Source: an uncultured Cellulophaga sp. (GTDB taxonomy: Bacteria; Bacteroidota; Bacteroidia; Flavobacteriales; Flavobacteriaceae). Taken from it: a DNA stretch of 62,201 bases. Numbering within the stretch: position 1 is the first letter of the stretch; each line of letters begins with the position of its first letter. The DNA lies in assembly GCA_947492955.1 (NCBI GenBank), contig CANLOV010000015.1, positions 1 through 62,201 of the forward strand, read 5' to 3'. Below the pieces are notes generated by a model. It did not search any database, was not told where the DNA came from, and saw only the letters and a program-made list of their open reading frames with translations. Made by a program: the position numbers and the translations under genes. Below, in pieces: positions 17,037-26,082 of this stretch.

Positions 17037-18158
17037 TTAAATTTCTGTTAGTTTAATGTAGTTAGAGGGAGTAGTACCTGTAAATTTTTTAAAAGCTGAA
17101 TAGAAAGCACTTTTACTATGAAAACCTACAGCCAAGCCTATACCTTCAATGCTTAATTTTTGTTTGCCTTCTTGGTTAAGTAATGTTTCTGCTTTTTTTA
17201 TACGGTATTCGTTAACGTAAGAATTAAAATTTTGATTACATATTTTATTTATGGCAGAAGAAATACGTCTTGGGTGCACTTTTAAAGCATCTGCTAAATC
17301 TACAATACTTAGTTCTTGATGCATAAATACTTCTGAAGTATTCATATACTCATTAATACTATTTACAAGTGCTTTTAAGTCTTGATCAGAATCTTTTACA
17401 TTATCAATTTCTTTCTTATTAAAAATGTTTGTGTCAGAGAATTTACTATTCTCAGATTCTACAATTACAGGTTTTATATTGTATTGTAATATACCATGGA
17501 TAGATATCCAATATACCATTACTACATTAATAAGAGAGAAAAATATCTGAAAATAATCGGAACCCTCACTGTAAAAAACAAAAATGTGTAAAGCAATTAA
17601 TCCAAATCCAAAGTATATAAAACGTCTTGCCCAAAGTAACAATTTGTATTCTACTTTAGAGAATTGATTTTTAACTTCAACTATGTGTTTCTTTATAAAA
17701 ATAATTGCATAAATTAATATAATGATAGAATATAAAAGTCCAATTAGAAATAACGATTTATACCAAGTAGCATCTATTACCCACAATTTTAACCGTAAAG
17801 GAGTTACAATAAAAGAAACTTGAAATAGTAAGAAAAAAAGCCCTGGATACAAAGTCCAATATGGAGTTTTTTTATTAGAAAAAATAGAGATTTTATGAAT
17901 GTATATATAAAAAAGAGGACTCAAAATCCATTCACTAATTCTTGGTAATAATAATAAATGAGGATAATTCTTAGTAAAATTTAAATCTTTTAATATATAG
18001 GGTAAAAAACCATAAGAAAAAACTAAGATGAATAGGCCTAAGAAAATTGTAGATTTTTTTTTCTTTTTATTTACAAAAAGTAATATAGATCCTAAAACTA
18101 ATCCTTGTATTAGACCTATAATATCTATTAAAGAATTTATATTATAGTTAATTTCCAT
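17037..18158 (-). CDS. Membrane-anchored AraC family regulator, paralogue 2
   Basis: A 373-residue protein with the same plan as its neighbour: about seven transmembrane helices over residues 1-235, a linker, then an AraC domain (SIVDLADALKVHPRRISSAIN, EGIGLAVGFHSKSAFYSAFK, TGTTPSNYI). Conserved features shared by both paralogues include YPxLLLLP and the IFSNKKTPYW loop between helices, which point to tandem duplication. Ligand and targets are unknown. It is probably the first gene of a two-gene transcript with paralogue 1. Confidence 0.9.
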   Translation of the reverse strand: MEINYNINSLIDIIGLIQGLVLGSILLFVNKKKKKSTIFLGLFILVFSYGFLPYILKDLNFTKNYPHLLLLPRISEWILSPLFYIYIHKISIFSNKKTPYWTLYPGLFFLLFQVSFIVTPLRLKLWVIDATWYKSLFLIGLLYSIIILIYAIIFIKKHIVEVKNQFSKVEYKLLLWARRFIYFGFGLIALHIFVFYSEGSDYFQIFFSLINVVMVYWISIHGILQYNIKPVIVESENSKFSDTNIFNKKEIDNVKDSDQDLKALVNSINEYMNTSEVFMHQELSIVDLADALKVHPRRISSAINKICNQNFNSYVNEYRIKKAETLLNQEGKQKLSIEGIGLAVGFHSKSAFYSAFKKFTGTTPSNYIKLTEI

Positions 18159-18181
18159 ATTACTAAGATACTAATTTTAAC

Positions 18182-18217
18182 AAAAAAGCCGCTAAACATT
18201 CGTTTAACGGCTTTTTT
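18182..18217 (-). terminator. Rho-independent terminator of htpG
   Basis: A 16-bp stem with one mismatch (AAAAAAGCCGCTAAAC / GTTTAACGGCTTTTTT) and a 4-nt loop ATTC. It lies 24 bp past the htpG stop and has a T-run on the minus strand. Confidence 0.9.
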
Positions 18218-18240
18218 TATGTACTAAAATGGGATTTAAA

Positions 18241-20127
18241 TTACTTTACCATTTCGTAACTCCTTTTTATAAAATTAGTAAGCTCTTCACCTTTTAATAA
18301 GCCTTTAGATAAGCGAGCTAAGTCTAATGATTGACTAATTAAACGCTCTTTCTTTTTAGCTGTTTTTGTATTTAAAATTTCTGAGACTAATTCATGATTT
18401 GTATTTACAATTAAGTTATACATTTCTGGCATATTACCCATACCAAACATACCACCGCCGCCAGACTGTTGCATTTCTTTCATTCTACGCATAAACTCTG
18501 GTTCTGTAATTACAAAAGGAGAAGCACTACTATCCATTGCTTCTAATTGAATTGTGTATCCTTTGTCTTTTATAGTCTCTTCTAAATCTTTCTTTAAAGT
18601 TTCTTTTTCTTCATCAGATAATTTAGAAATCTGCTCTTCTTCCTTTTTAATTAGGTTATCTAGGTGATCAGCATCAACTCTAGCAAAAGAAATATTTTCT
18701 TTAGATGTTTCTAACTTTTGCATTAAATGCGATATAATAGGAGAATCTAAAAGTAGAACCTCATATCCTTTAGCTTTTGCAGCTTCAATGTAGCTATGTT
18801 GTGCAACCTTGTCAGATGCATAAAGAATAACTAATTTATCATCTTTATCTGTCTGGTTCGCTTTTAGTTTTTCTTGTAATTCTTCGAAAGTAAAATAAGC
18901 CTCATCCACCGTAGGGTACAATGCAAATTTGTCAGCCTTTTCAAAGAATTTATCTTCAGAAAGCATTCCATACTCAATAACGATTTTAATATCGTTCCAT
19001 TTAGCTTCAAACTCTTCTCTATCATTTTTAAATAAAGAAGCTAGCTTGTCCCCAACTTTACGTGTAATGTAAGACGATATCTTTTTTACAGCACCATCTG
19101 CTTGTAAATAAGAACGAGAAACATTTAAAGGAATATCTGGAGAATCTATAACTCCTCTTAACATCGTTAAAAATTCTGGTACAATACCTTCTACGTTATC
19201 AGTTACAAAAACCTGATTTTGATATAACTGAATTTTATCTTTCTGAACATTTAAGTCGTTCGTAAGTTTAGGGAAATAAAGAATACCCGTTAAGTTAAAA
19301 GGATAATCAACATTTAAATGAATGTTAAATAATGGCTCCTCGAACTGCGTTGGGTAAAGTTCTCTGTAAAAACCTTTATAGTCTTCTTCTTTTAACTCAG
19401 AAGGTTGTTTTGTCCAAGCCGGAGTTGGATTGTTAATTATATTTTCTACCTCTTTAGTAGGAGCTGGGTCTTCTTCTTTTGCTCCTTCTGGTTTAGGAAG
19501 TGTTTCTGTTTTAGTTCCAAATTTAATTGGAATAGGCATAAATTTGTTATACTTAGTTAAAAGCTCGCTAATTTTAGCATCTTCTAAAAATTCAGTAGAA
19601 TCTTCTGCAACATGCAGTATAATTTCTGTACCACGCTCTTCTTTATCTGCTTTTACAAGTGTAAAATTAGGAGAACCATCGCAAGTCCAATGAGCAGCTG
19701 GTTCTTCTTTATAACTTTTAGTAATTATTTCTACTTTTTCTGCAACCATAAAGGCAGAATAAAACCCTAATCCAAAGTGGCCAATAATACCACTGTCTTT
19801 TGCAGAATCTTTATATTTATCTAAAAACTCTTCTGCACCAGAAAAAGCTACTTCATTAATATATTTCTGAACTTCACCCTCGGTCATTCCTAAACCTTGG
19901 TCAATGATATGAATTTTTTTACCTTCCTTATCAACCTTAATTTCTATCTTAGGATTTCCATACTCTACTTTAGCTTCACCTATAGATGTTAGGTGTTTAA
20001 GTTTTAAAGTTGCATCTGTAGCATTAGAAATAAGCTCCCTTAAAAATATTTCGTGGTCGCTGTATAAGAACTTTTTTATTAACGGAAATATGTTTTCAAC
20101 AGAAACATTAATCTTACCTGTAGCCAT
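18241..20127 (-). CDS. htpG: Hsp90-family chaperone HtpG
   Basis: A 628-residue cytoplasmic ATP-dependent chaperone of normal bacterial length. The N-terminal ATPase (GHKL) domain shows FLRELISNATDA, IIDQGLGMT and GHFGLGFYSAFMV. The middle domain has LYFPK, VFVTDN and the catalytic-loop Arg in LNVSRSYLQ, followed by a C-terminal dimerisation domain. A short Pro/Glu-rich insertion near residues 210-235 (KPEGAKEEDPAPTKEVE) is the charged linker region. The gene is monocistronic, with its own terminator and a directly repeated TGACA motif in the promoter region. Confidence 0.97.
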   Translation of the reverse strand: MATGKINVSVENIFPLIKKFLYSDHEIFLRELISNATDATLKLKHLTSIGEAKVEYGNPKIEIKVDKEGKKIHIIDQGLGMTEGEVQKYINEVAFSGAEEFLDKYKDSAKDSGIIGHFGLGFYSAFMVAEKVEIITKSYKEEPAAHWTCDGSPNFTLVKADKEERGTEIILHVAEDSTEFLEDAKISELLTKYNKFMPIPIKFGTKTETLPKPEGAKEEDPAPTKEVENIINNPTPAWTKQPSELKEEDYKGFYRELYPTQFEEPLFNIHLNVDYPFNLTGILYFPKLTNDLNVQKDKIQLYQNQVFVTDNVEGIVPEFLTMLRGVIDSPDIPLNVSRSYLQADGAVKKISSYITRKVGDKLASLFKNDREEFEAKWNDIKIVIEYGMLSEDKFFEKADKFALYPTVDEAYFTFEELQEKLKANQTDKDDKLVILYASDKVAQHSYIEAAKAKGYEVLLLDSPIISHLMQKLETSKENISFARVDADHLDNLIKKEEEQISKLSDEEKETLKKDLEETIKDKGYTIQLEAMDSSASPFVITEPEFMRRMKEMQQSGGGGMFGMGNMPEMYNLIVNTNHELVSEILNTKTAKKKERLISQSLDLARLSKGLLKGEELTNFIKRSYEMVK

Positions 20128-20193
20128 ATTTTATATTTATTTTTTTAATTATTGATAAGCTATAGTCAAAAAAAATACCACAGTAGAGTTTAA

Positions 20194-20206
20194 TGACAAA
20201 CTGACA
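20194..20206 (-). promoter_or_regulatory. Direct repeat TGACA-AAC-TGACA upstream of htpG
   Basis: On the minus strand this reads TGTCAGTTTGTCA, about 16-17 nt before a TATTTTTTTTG sequence (20167-20177) that resembles a -7 box. It therefore covers the -33 region of the htpG promoter and could be a regulator site or an alternative promoter element linked to heat shock. This is inference from position and sequence. Confidence 0.45.
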
Positions 20207-20253
20207 CTATTTAAATTTTGTTTAAAAAAAACGAAAATAAGTTAAACATTTTG

Positions 20254-20261
20254 TATATTTG
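20254..20261 (+). promoter_or_regulatory. -7 promoter box TATATTTG for the leader before the TetR gene
   Basis: Exact TAnnTTTG match. Transcription would begin near 20268, giving a leader of about 170 nt before the TetR-type gene at 20441. No TTG is visible at the normal -33 distance. Confidence 0.55.
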
Positions 20262-20356
20262 AATAGCCGAGAGAAAATTGCTATGAAAAAGAAATTATAC
20301 TCAAGGCAAGTTTTTATTGGATTGATTGGAAAACGTGCCATGGCGGCACGTTTTTT
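20262..20356 (+). ncRNA. Candidate attenuated leader or small RNA before the TetR gene
   Basis: From the expected transcription start to a strong terminator hairpin (20330-20354, then T-run to 20356) there are about 90 nt. The stretch also contains the start of a 48-codon frame (20283-20429; MKKKLYSRQVFIGLIGK ...) whose product would be basic and hydrophobic. Either this is a short RNA, a leader controlling the TetR-ABC1 genes by attenuation, or a tiny membrane peptide gene with a hairpin inside it. I recognise no known riboswitch. Confidence 0.4.
20330..20356 (+). terminator. Terminator-like hairpin inside the TetR leader
   Basis: A 10-bp perfect stem (AAAACGTGCC / GGCACGTTTT) with loop ATGGC, followed by Ts. 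It lies 85 bp before the TetR start and about 70 nt after the promoter's expected start site, so it would stop most transcripts early. Confidence 0.75.
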
Positions 20357-20440
20357 AATAATTATTAACCAATTTTTAAGATTAATAAAGCTTTTAATTA
20401 CAATCGTAATTGTATTTTTAAGTATATAAATTTTACTATT

Positions 20441-21088
20441 ATGGCTGCAAAGAAAATTACAGAAGAAACTATACTTGGAATGTACATGGAATATGTATTA
20501 GAGCATGAAAAAGAACCCAAGTCCGTTTATAAATTTTGTAAAGAGAACAAAATTAAAGAAGAGGAGTTTTATAACTTTTTTGGTTCTTTAGATAGTTTAC
20601 AAAAAAGTATTTGGAATACATTTTATACAAAAACAATAGATTTAATAGAAAAGAACAAGGAATACGACTCTTTTTCTAACAGAGATAAAATGCTAACATT
20701 TTTCTTTACTTTCTTTGAGCTGTTAACACTAAATAGAAGTTATGTTTTATTTACATTAGATAAAAGCAAAGGAGTTTTAGAAAATATGGCTCAATTAAAA
20801 GAGTTAAGAACGCATATTAAAAGTTTTGCAACAGTATTATTAGAAAATGATACCGAAGAAAAAACATTTAAATTAACAAAACACCTTTCTAAAGTTTCTT
20901 CGGAAGGCGCTTGGTTTCAGTTTTTATTCTTATTAAAATTTTGGATGGATGATTCTTCTGCAAAATTTGAAAAAACAGACGTAGCAATCGAAAAATCTGT
21001 AAATACAATTTTTGATTTATTAGAATACACTCCATTAGAGAATGTAATAGATTTTGGTAAGTTTCTTTACAAAGAGAAGTTTGCTTAA
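20441..21088 (+). CDS. TetR family-like transcriptional regulator
   Basis: A 215-residue protein. The N-terminal ~55 residues form a helix-turn-helix of TetR type (ILGMYMEYVLEH, YKFCKENKIKEEEFYNFFGSLDSLQKSIW), and the rest is a helical C-terminal domain. Its position 41 bp upstream of an ABC1-type kinase is an arrangement I recall from other Flavobacteriaceae. It may control that kinase and perhaps the following KAS III gene. Effector unknown. Confidence 0.82.
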   Translation: MAAKKITEETILGMYMEYVLEHEKEPKSVYKFCKENKIKEEEFYNFFGSLDSLQKSIWNTFYTKTIDLIEKNKEYDSFSNRDKMLTFFFTFFELLTLNRSYVLFTLDKSKGVLENMAQLKELRTHIKSFATVLLENDTEEKTFKLTKHLSKVSSEGAWFQFLFLLKFWMDDSSAKFEKTDVAIEKSVNTIFDLLEYTPLENVIDFGKFLYKEKFA

Positions 21089-21129
21089 TATATAATAGTT
21101 AATTCCACTTCTTACATAATTTTTATAGC

Positions 21130-22437
21130 ATGAAAACATTAGATAGAATACCTACAGGCAAAATTGAAAGGGCAGGAAAATTAGTAAAGACTGGGGTAAA
21201 AGTAGGAGGTAATTACGTTAAATATTATGGTAAGAAACTAGTGAACCCTACCTTAAATAAAGATGAGTTAAACGAGGATAATGCAGCTGATATTTATGAT
21301 GGTTTAAAAAGTTTAAAAGGAAGTGCTCTAAAAGTAGCACAAATGTTAAGCATGGAAAAAAATATGCTTCCTAGTGCTTATGTAGAAAAATTTTCTTTGT
21401 CTCAGTTCTCTGTGCCACCTTTATCAGCACCATTAGTACGTAAAACATTTAAAAAGTATTTAGGCAAATACCCCGAAGATATATTTGATACGTTTGATAA
21501 AGATTCTATAAACGCAGCAAGTATAGGACAAGTGCACAAAGCAACGAAATGTAATAAAGAATTAGCAGTTAAAATTCAATACCCAGGAGTAGCAGAAAGT
21601 ATAAGTAGCGATTTAGCAATAGTAAAGCCCATTGCTATAAAAATGTTTAACCTTCAAGGGAAAGATTCTGATAAATACTTTAAAGAGGTAGAAAATAAAT
21701 TAGTGGAAGAAACTAATTATTTGTTAGAACTACAGCAAAGTAAAGAAATAACAGAAGCATGTAAAAAAATACCAAATTTAGAATTTCCAAAGTATTATAA
21801 AGAGTTATCTAGTGAAAAGATAATTACTATGGATTGGATGGTTGGTAAGCATTTAAGTGAGTTTGTTAAAACAGATTTTAGTGCAGCTACAGGAAATAAA
21901 CTAGGGCAAGCTTTATGGGATTTTTACATGTATCAAATGCATGGATTAAGGAAAATGCACGCAGATCCACATCCTGGTAATTTTTTAATAAGTGCTAATG
22001 AAAAGCTTATAGCAATAGATTTTGGTTGTATAAAAGAAATACCAGACGATTTTTACATTCCTTATTTTGAATTAGCAAAGAAAGAAAATATAGAGAACGA
22101 TGCTATATTTTTAGATAAATTGTACGAGCTAGAGATATTATCTAGTACAGATTCCAAAGAAGAGATTCAGTTTTTTAAAGAATTGTTTAAAGAAATGCTG
22201 TCTCTTTTTACAAGTCCTTTTAACGAAGAAACATTTAATTTTGGTGGAGACGATTTCTGGGATAGAATTGCTAATTTAAGTGAGCGTTACTCTAATGACC
22301 CTCAGATTAGAAAAATGAATGGAAACAGGGGGTCTAAGCATTTTTTATACATCAATAGAACTTTTTTTGGTTTGTATAATTTACTACACGATCTTAAAGC
22401 AACAGTCACTGTAAACAACTTTAAGCAGTATATGTAG
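21130..22437 (+). CDS. ABC1/AarF/UbiB-type atypical kinase
   Basis: A 435-residue protein of the ADCK/UbiB family. The family motif region reads KGSALKVAQMLS where the usual motif is KxGQ, so Gly is replaced by Ala. The Ala-rich nucleotide loop is AASIGQVHKA, the active-site segments are HADPHPGNF and AIDFGCIKEI. No membrane helices are obvious. Family members bind ATP and support ubiquinone or other lipid metabolism. Menaquinone is the usual quinone in Bacteroidota, so the target here may be a lipid or another quinone-related step. It is likely co-transcribed with the TetR gene. Confidence 0.92.
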   Translation: MKTLDRIPTGKIERAGKLVKTGVKVGGNYVKYYGKKLVNPTLNKDELNEDNAADIYDGLKSLKGSALKVAQMLSMEKNMLPSAYVEKFSLSQFSVPPLSAPLVRKTFKKYLGKYPEDIFDTFDKDSINAASIGQVHKATKCNKELAVKIQYPGVAESISSDLAIVKPIAIKMFNLQGKDSDKYFKEVENKLVEETNYLLELQQSKEITEACKKIPNLEFPKYYKELSSEKIITMDWMVGKHLSEFVKTDFSAATGNKLGQALWDFYMYQMHGLRKMHADPHPGNFLISANEKLIAIDFGCIKEIPDDFYIPYFELAKKENIENDAIFLDKLYELEILSSTDSKEEIQFFKELFKEMLSLFTSPFNEETFNFGGDDFWDRIANLSERYSNDPQIRKMNGNRGSKHFLYINRTFFGLYNLLHDLKATVTVNNFKQYM

Positions 22438-22556
22438 ATTGCTGTTATATAGATACTATATTATTTTTAATTATCTTAGTTATATAGATTGCCACTCGTT
22501 AATCAATAAAATAGAATAATAATGTACTTAATTGTAAGTGCTGTAATAAGTTAACT

Positions 22557-23567
22557 ATGTATAATTCTAAAATTACAGGTTTAGGCTACTACGTGCCAGA
22601 AAATATAGTAACTAATGATGATTTATCTAAAGTTATGGATACTAATGATGCTTGGATAAAAGAGCGAACGGGTATTCAGGAACGTAGGCACGTTGTAAAG
22701 GGCGATGGAGATACCACCACTACAATGGGAGTAAAAGCTGCAAAAGTGGCTATAGAACGTGCTGGGATAGATAAAGATGATATTGATTTTATTGTTTTTG
22801 CCACCTTAAGTCCAGACTATTATTTTCCGGGCCCAGGAGTATTGGTGCAACGAGATTTAGGAATTAAAACAATAGGAGCTTTAGATATAAGAAACCAATG
22901 TTCAGGATTTATTTACGGAATATCGGTTGCCGACCAATATATAAAAAGTGGTATGTATAAAAACATACTAGTAATAGGTTCCGAGTTACATTCTCATGGT
23001 TTAGATATGACTACTAGAGGCAGAAGTGTTTCTGTAATTTTTGGAGATGGAGCAGGAGCAGCAATATTAAGTAGGGAAGAAGATACAAGCAAAGGCATTT
23101 TATCTACACATTTACATTCCGAAGGGCAACATGCAGAAGAATTAGCTTTAATAGCACCAGGAATGGGTAAGCGTTGGGTAACAGATATTATTGAGGATAA
23201 TGATAAAGATGATGAATCTTATTTACCGCACATGAACGGACAGTTTGTATTTAAAAATGCTGTAGTACGTTTTAGTGAGGTTATTATGGAAGGTTTGCAA
23301 GCAAATAATTTAGATGTTTCGGCTATAGATATGTTGGTGCCACACCAAGCTAACCTTCGTATATCTCAGTTTATACAAAAGAAGTTTAAGTTATCAGACG
23401 AGCAAGTATATAATAATATCATGAAATATGGTAATACAACTGCTGCATCTATCCCTATTGCGCTTACAGAAGCCTGGGAACAAGGGAAAATAAAAGAAGG
23501 TAATCTGGTAGTTTTAGCTGCTTTTGGTAGTGGCTTTACATGGGGTAGTGCTATTATAAAATGGTAG
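22557..23567 (+). CDS. 3-oxoacyl-ACP synthase III family protein (FabH-like)
   Basis: A 336-residue thiolase-fold condensing enzyme. The catalytic triad is visible as Cys115 in DIRNQCSGFIYG, His in MLVPHQANLRI and Asn in KYGNTTAASIP. The central FATLSPDYYFPGPG and GDGAGAAIL segments are standard. FabH starts fatty acid synthesis by joining an acyl-CoA to malonyl-ACP. The divergence from housekeeping FabH and the position after a TetR-ABC1 pair leave open a specialised role such as branched primers or another beta-ketoacyl product. Confidence 0.93.
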   Translation: MYNSKITGLGYYVPENIVTNDDLSKVMDTNDAWIKERTGIQERRHVVKGDGDTTTTMGVKAAKVAIERAGIDKDDIDFIVFATLSPDYYFPGPGVLVQRDLGIKTIGALDIRNQCSGFIYGISVADQYIKSGMYKNILVIGSELHSHGLDMTTRGRSVSVIFGDGAGAAILSREEDTSKGILSTHLHSEGQHAEELALIAPGMGKRWVTDIIEDNDKDDESYLPHMNGQFVFKNAVVRFSEVIMEGLQANNLDVSAIDMLVPHQANLRISQFIQKKFKLSDEQVYNNIMKYGNTTAASIPIALTEAWEQGKIKEGNLVVLAAFGSGFTWGSAIIKW

Positions 23568-23586
23568 TAGTAAAAATAACTATATA

Positions 23587-23613
23587 AAAAGAGAGCCACA
23601 GTAGCTCTCTTTT
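23587..23613. terminator. Rho-independent terminator, bidirectional
   Basis: A 10-bp stem (AAAAGAGAGC / GCTCTCTTTT) with a 7-nt loop and flanking A- and T-runs, between the convergent KAS III and outer-membrane receptor genes. Confidence 0.9.
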
Positions 23614-23631
23614 TTTGTTTTACTTACTTTT

Positions 23632-26082
23632 TTATAGCATACCACCGCCACTTTGCTTTGTGTTGCCATCTCTTCTTTTTCTTTTAGAAGCTCTATTTTT
23701 ACCGCTTCCAAATCTATAGGATAAAGCTGCATTTACGGTCTGACTTTCCCAATTAAATTGCCCCACTTGTTTAAAAGGACTATCACCATCAAAAGCAAAA
23801 CGCATAGTATTAAAAATATCGTTATAATTTAAACTCACAGTACCTTTTCCTTTAGCAAAACTATAGCGTGCACCTATATTTACAAAATACATAGGCTTTC
23901 TTATAAATTGTACGCCTCTGTTTTTTCCTCTATACATACCAAAAGCTTGTAAGGTAAGTTTTTTTGTAACTGTAAAACTATTACTCATACGCAGGTTCCA
24001 AGCAGTATTATCTACCTCAACTGTTTCTTCAATAATATCATCTTCAACTGGGTTTGTAACCGTACTTTCTATTCTTTCTCTAAGGCTTGTTTGTGTTTGC
24101 GAAAACAAATCAAAACTACCATTTATACTCCACCATTTTACAGGCTTATAATTAGTAGATACTTCTACACCATAGGAAGAGGTTTTATTAAAATTACCAA
24201 AAGATAGTATGGTTCTAGAACTTTCTAAATCGTTACGGTCTAAACTTACAGATCGGCTAATATTATCTTTTATGGTTCTATAAAACACACCAGAAGTAAT
24301 ACTTCCTTTTTTTAGTCTTCTTGTATAATTGAGCTCATAAGAATTAGTAAACTGTGGCACTAGTTCTGGGTTCCCGAATGATGATACCAAAGGTGTGGTC
24401 CATTGTCTTATTGGGTTTACTTGCCCCAAACCAGGTCTGTCTACACGCCTAGTTGTACTAATTTGAAATTGGTTCTTTTCGCTAGGAGAATAGGTGATAT
24501 ATGCAGATGGGTACAACTCTGTATATTTATCTGTAAATGTTCTAACAGTATTAGTATCTGCTTTTACTTCTACGTTTTCTACACGAACGCCTAATTGATA
24601 AGACCATTTTTTATAGTTCTGACCATAGGTAACATAGGCAGAATAGATATCCATATTATAAACAAAATCGGAACTAGGAGTAGGGATTACATTTCCAGTA
24701 GAATTAAAAGAAAAACCAGTAGAATTATAATCCATATTAGTTTCAAAAAGTCTTGCCTCTAAACCTACTTCTAATTTAGAAATAGAATCTAAAGGATTTA
24801 CATAATCTAAATTTGCTATAGTTTGATCTCTTTTAGTATTTGTAAAATCTTCATAACTAGGAAAAACAGATGCACCAGTATTTATATAATTTACATCATC
24901 TCCACTTTTAAATTGATTGTAGTCTACCTCTAACTCAATATTATGGCCTTCTTTACTAAATTCTAACTTATAGTCAAAATTGTATTGTTGACTTTTATTA
25001 TCATTAAGGTTAATAGTAGATTGTGCTAAATCATTAGAAGGCTCGTTAGTAAATACTACGCTATTAAGGCTACTCCCTTTGCCATCAAAAATATTTTGGT
25101 TGGTAAAAAACGAAATGGTGTTTTTGTCATTTAAGAAAAAATCTAATCCAACTTTATATAGATGAGACTTGTTATTATTATCAAAATTAAATAGTAACTC
25201 TGTATCTTGGTTAATTCTATTGATTTTACCATTATTGACATATTTTCCAATATTATTACCGTAATTACCGTAAAGGTTAAACTTTCCGTTTCTGTAATTT
25301 AGGTCTAAAGAACTATTAAATTTAGCTTCTATACCTACAGTAAGCCCAGTGTTAATAGTGCCATTAAATCCAATATTAGCATTTTTGTGTAACACAATAT
25401 TTATAATACCACTCATACCTTCCGGGTTATATTTAGCAGACGGATTGGTTATTAGTTCTATTGATTTTATAGAGGTAGAAGGTAATTGTCTTAATAATTG
25501 TGCTATAGGAACGTTAGATAATTTTCCGTCTACCATTACTCTAACATTAGAGTTTCCTCTTAAGCTTAGTTCACCTGTTTGTTGATCTACATTAACAGAA
25601 GGAATGTTGTTCATAATATCTGATGCTGTTGCACCAGCTGTGGTAAGGTCTTTACCAACATTTATTACTTTTCTATCTATTTTTTGTTCTATAGTTGTGC
25701 GTTCTGCAACAACTTCTACACCTTCTAATTGTTCTGCATCTTCTTCTAGGTAAATTGTGCCTAAAGCTATTTTGTAATTACTTTTAGAGATAGTAATTTT
25801 TTTACTGTAGGTTTTGTATCCAATAAACTGTACTTCAAAAATTAAGTTTCCTTCGGGTAATTTTTTTATTTCAAAAGTTCCGTCTTCTTTAGTAATACCA
25901 CCTGTAATTGTTTTATTGTCATTTGCAGATTTAATAACAATAGCTGCATAAGCAATAGGTTGTTTTAGATTATTATCTTCTACTTTACCTGTAATACTAC
26001 CATTAATTAGTTCGGATGAATGGGGATTAGCCATTAGCATACTATTTATAAATAGTAGGCAAAGTGTAATTAATTTTTTCAT
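23632..26082 (-). CDS. Outer-membrane beta-barrel receptor (TonB-dependent receptor-like)
   Basis: An 816-residue outer-membrane protein with signal peptide (MKKLITLCLLFINSMLMA). Residues ~27-115 are a carboxypeptidase-regulatory-like domain (SITGKVEDNNLKQPIAYAA ... FEIKKLPEGNLIFEV). A plug-like region follows with DIMNNIPSVNVDQQTGELSLRGN and VMVDGK. The remainder is a beta-barrel of the 'outer membrane beta-barrel family' type found in Bacteroidota. The tail is a basic Gly/Lys/Arg-rich stretch. I see no SusD partner, so the substrate is likely a peptide, siderophore or unknown rather than a polysaccharide. Confidence 0.92.
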   Translation of the reverse strand: MKKLITLCLLFINSMLMANPHSSELINGSITGKVEDNNLKQPIAYAAIVIKSANDNKTITGGITKEDGTFEIKKLPEGNLIFEVQFIGYKTYSKKITISKSNYKIALGTIYLEEDAEQLEGVEVVAERTTIEQKIDRKVINVGKDLTTAGATASDIMNNIPSVNVDQQTGELSLRGNSNVRVMVDGKLSNVPIAQLLRQLPSTSIKSIELITNPSAKYNPEGMSGIINIVLHKNANIGFNGTINTGLTVGIEAKFNSSLDLNYRNGKFNLYGNYGNNIGKYVNNGKINRINQDTELLFNFDNNNKSHLYKVGLDFFLNDKNTISFFTNQNIFDGKGSSLNSVVFTNEPSNDLAQSTINLNDNKSQQYNFDYKLEFSKEGHNIELEVDYNQFKSGDDVNYINTGASVFPSYEDFTNTKRDQTIANLDYVNPLDSISKLEVGLEARLFETNMDYNSTGFSFNSTGNVIPTPSSDFVYNMDIYSAYVTYGQNYKKWSYQLGVRVENVEVKADTNTVRTFTDKYTELYPSAYITYSPSEKNQFQISTTRRVDRPGLGQVNPIRQWTTPLVSSFGNPELVPQFTNSYELNYTRRLKKGSITSGVFYRTIKDNISRSVSLDRNDLESSRTILSFGNFNKTSSYGVEVSTNYKPVKWWSINGSFDLFSQTQTSLRERIESTVTNPVEDDIIEETVEVDNTAWNLRMSNSFTVTKKLTLQAFGMYRGKNRGVQFIRKPMYFVNIGARYSFAKGKGTVSLNYNDIFNTMRFAFDGDSPFKQVGQFNWESQTVNAALSYRFGSGKNRASKRKRRDGNTKQSGGGML

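Noticed and set aside
20283-20429. 48-codon frame as a confident gene
   Set aside because: A strong terminator hairpin sits inside it and its product has no known relatives that I recognise; kept only as one explanation for the leader.
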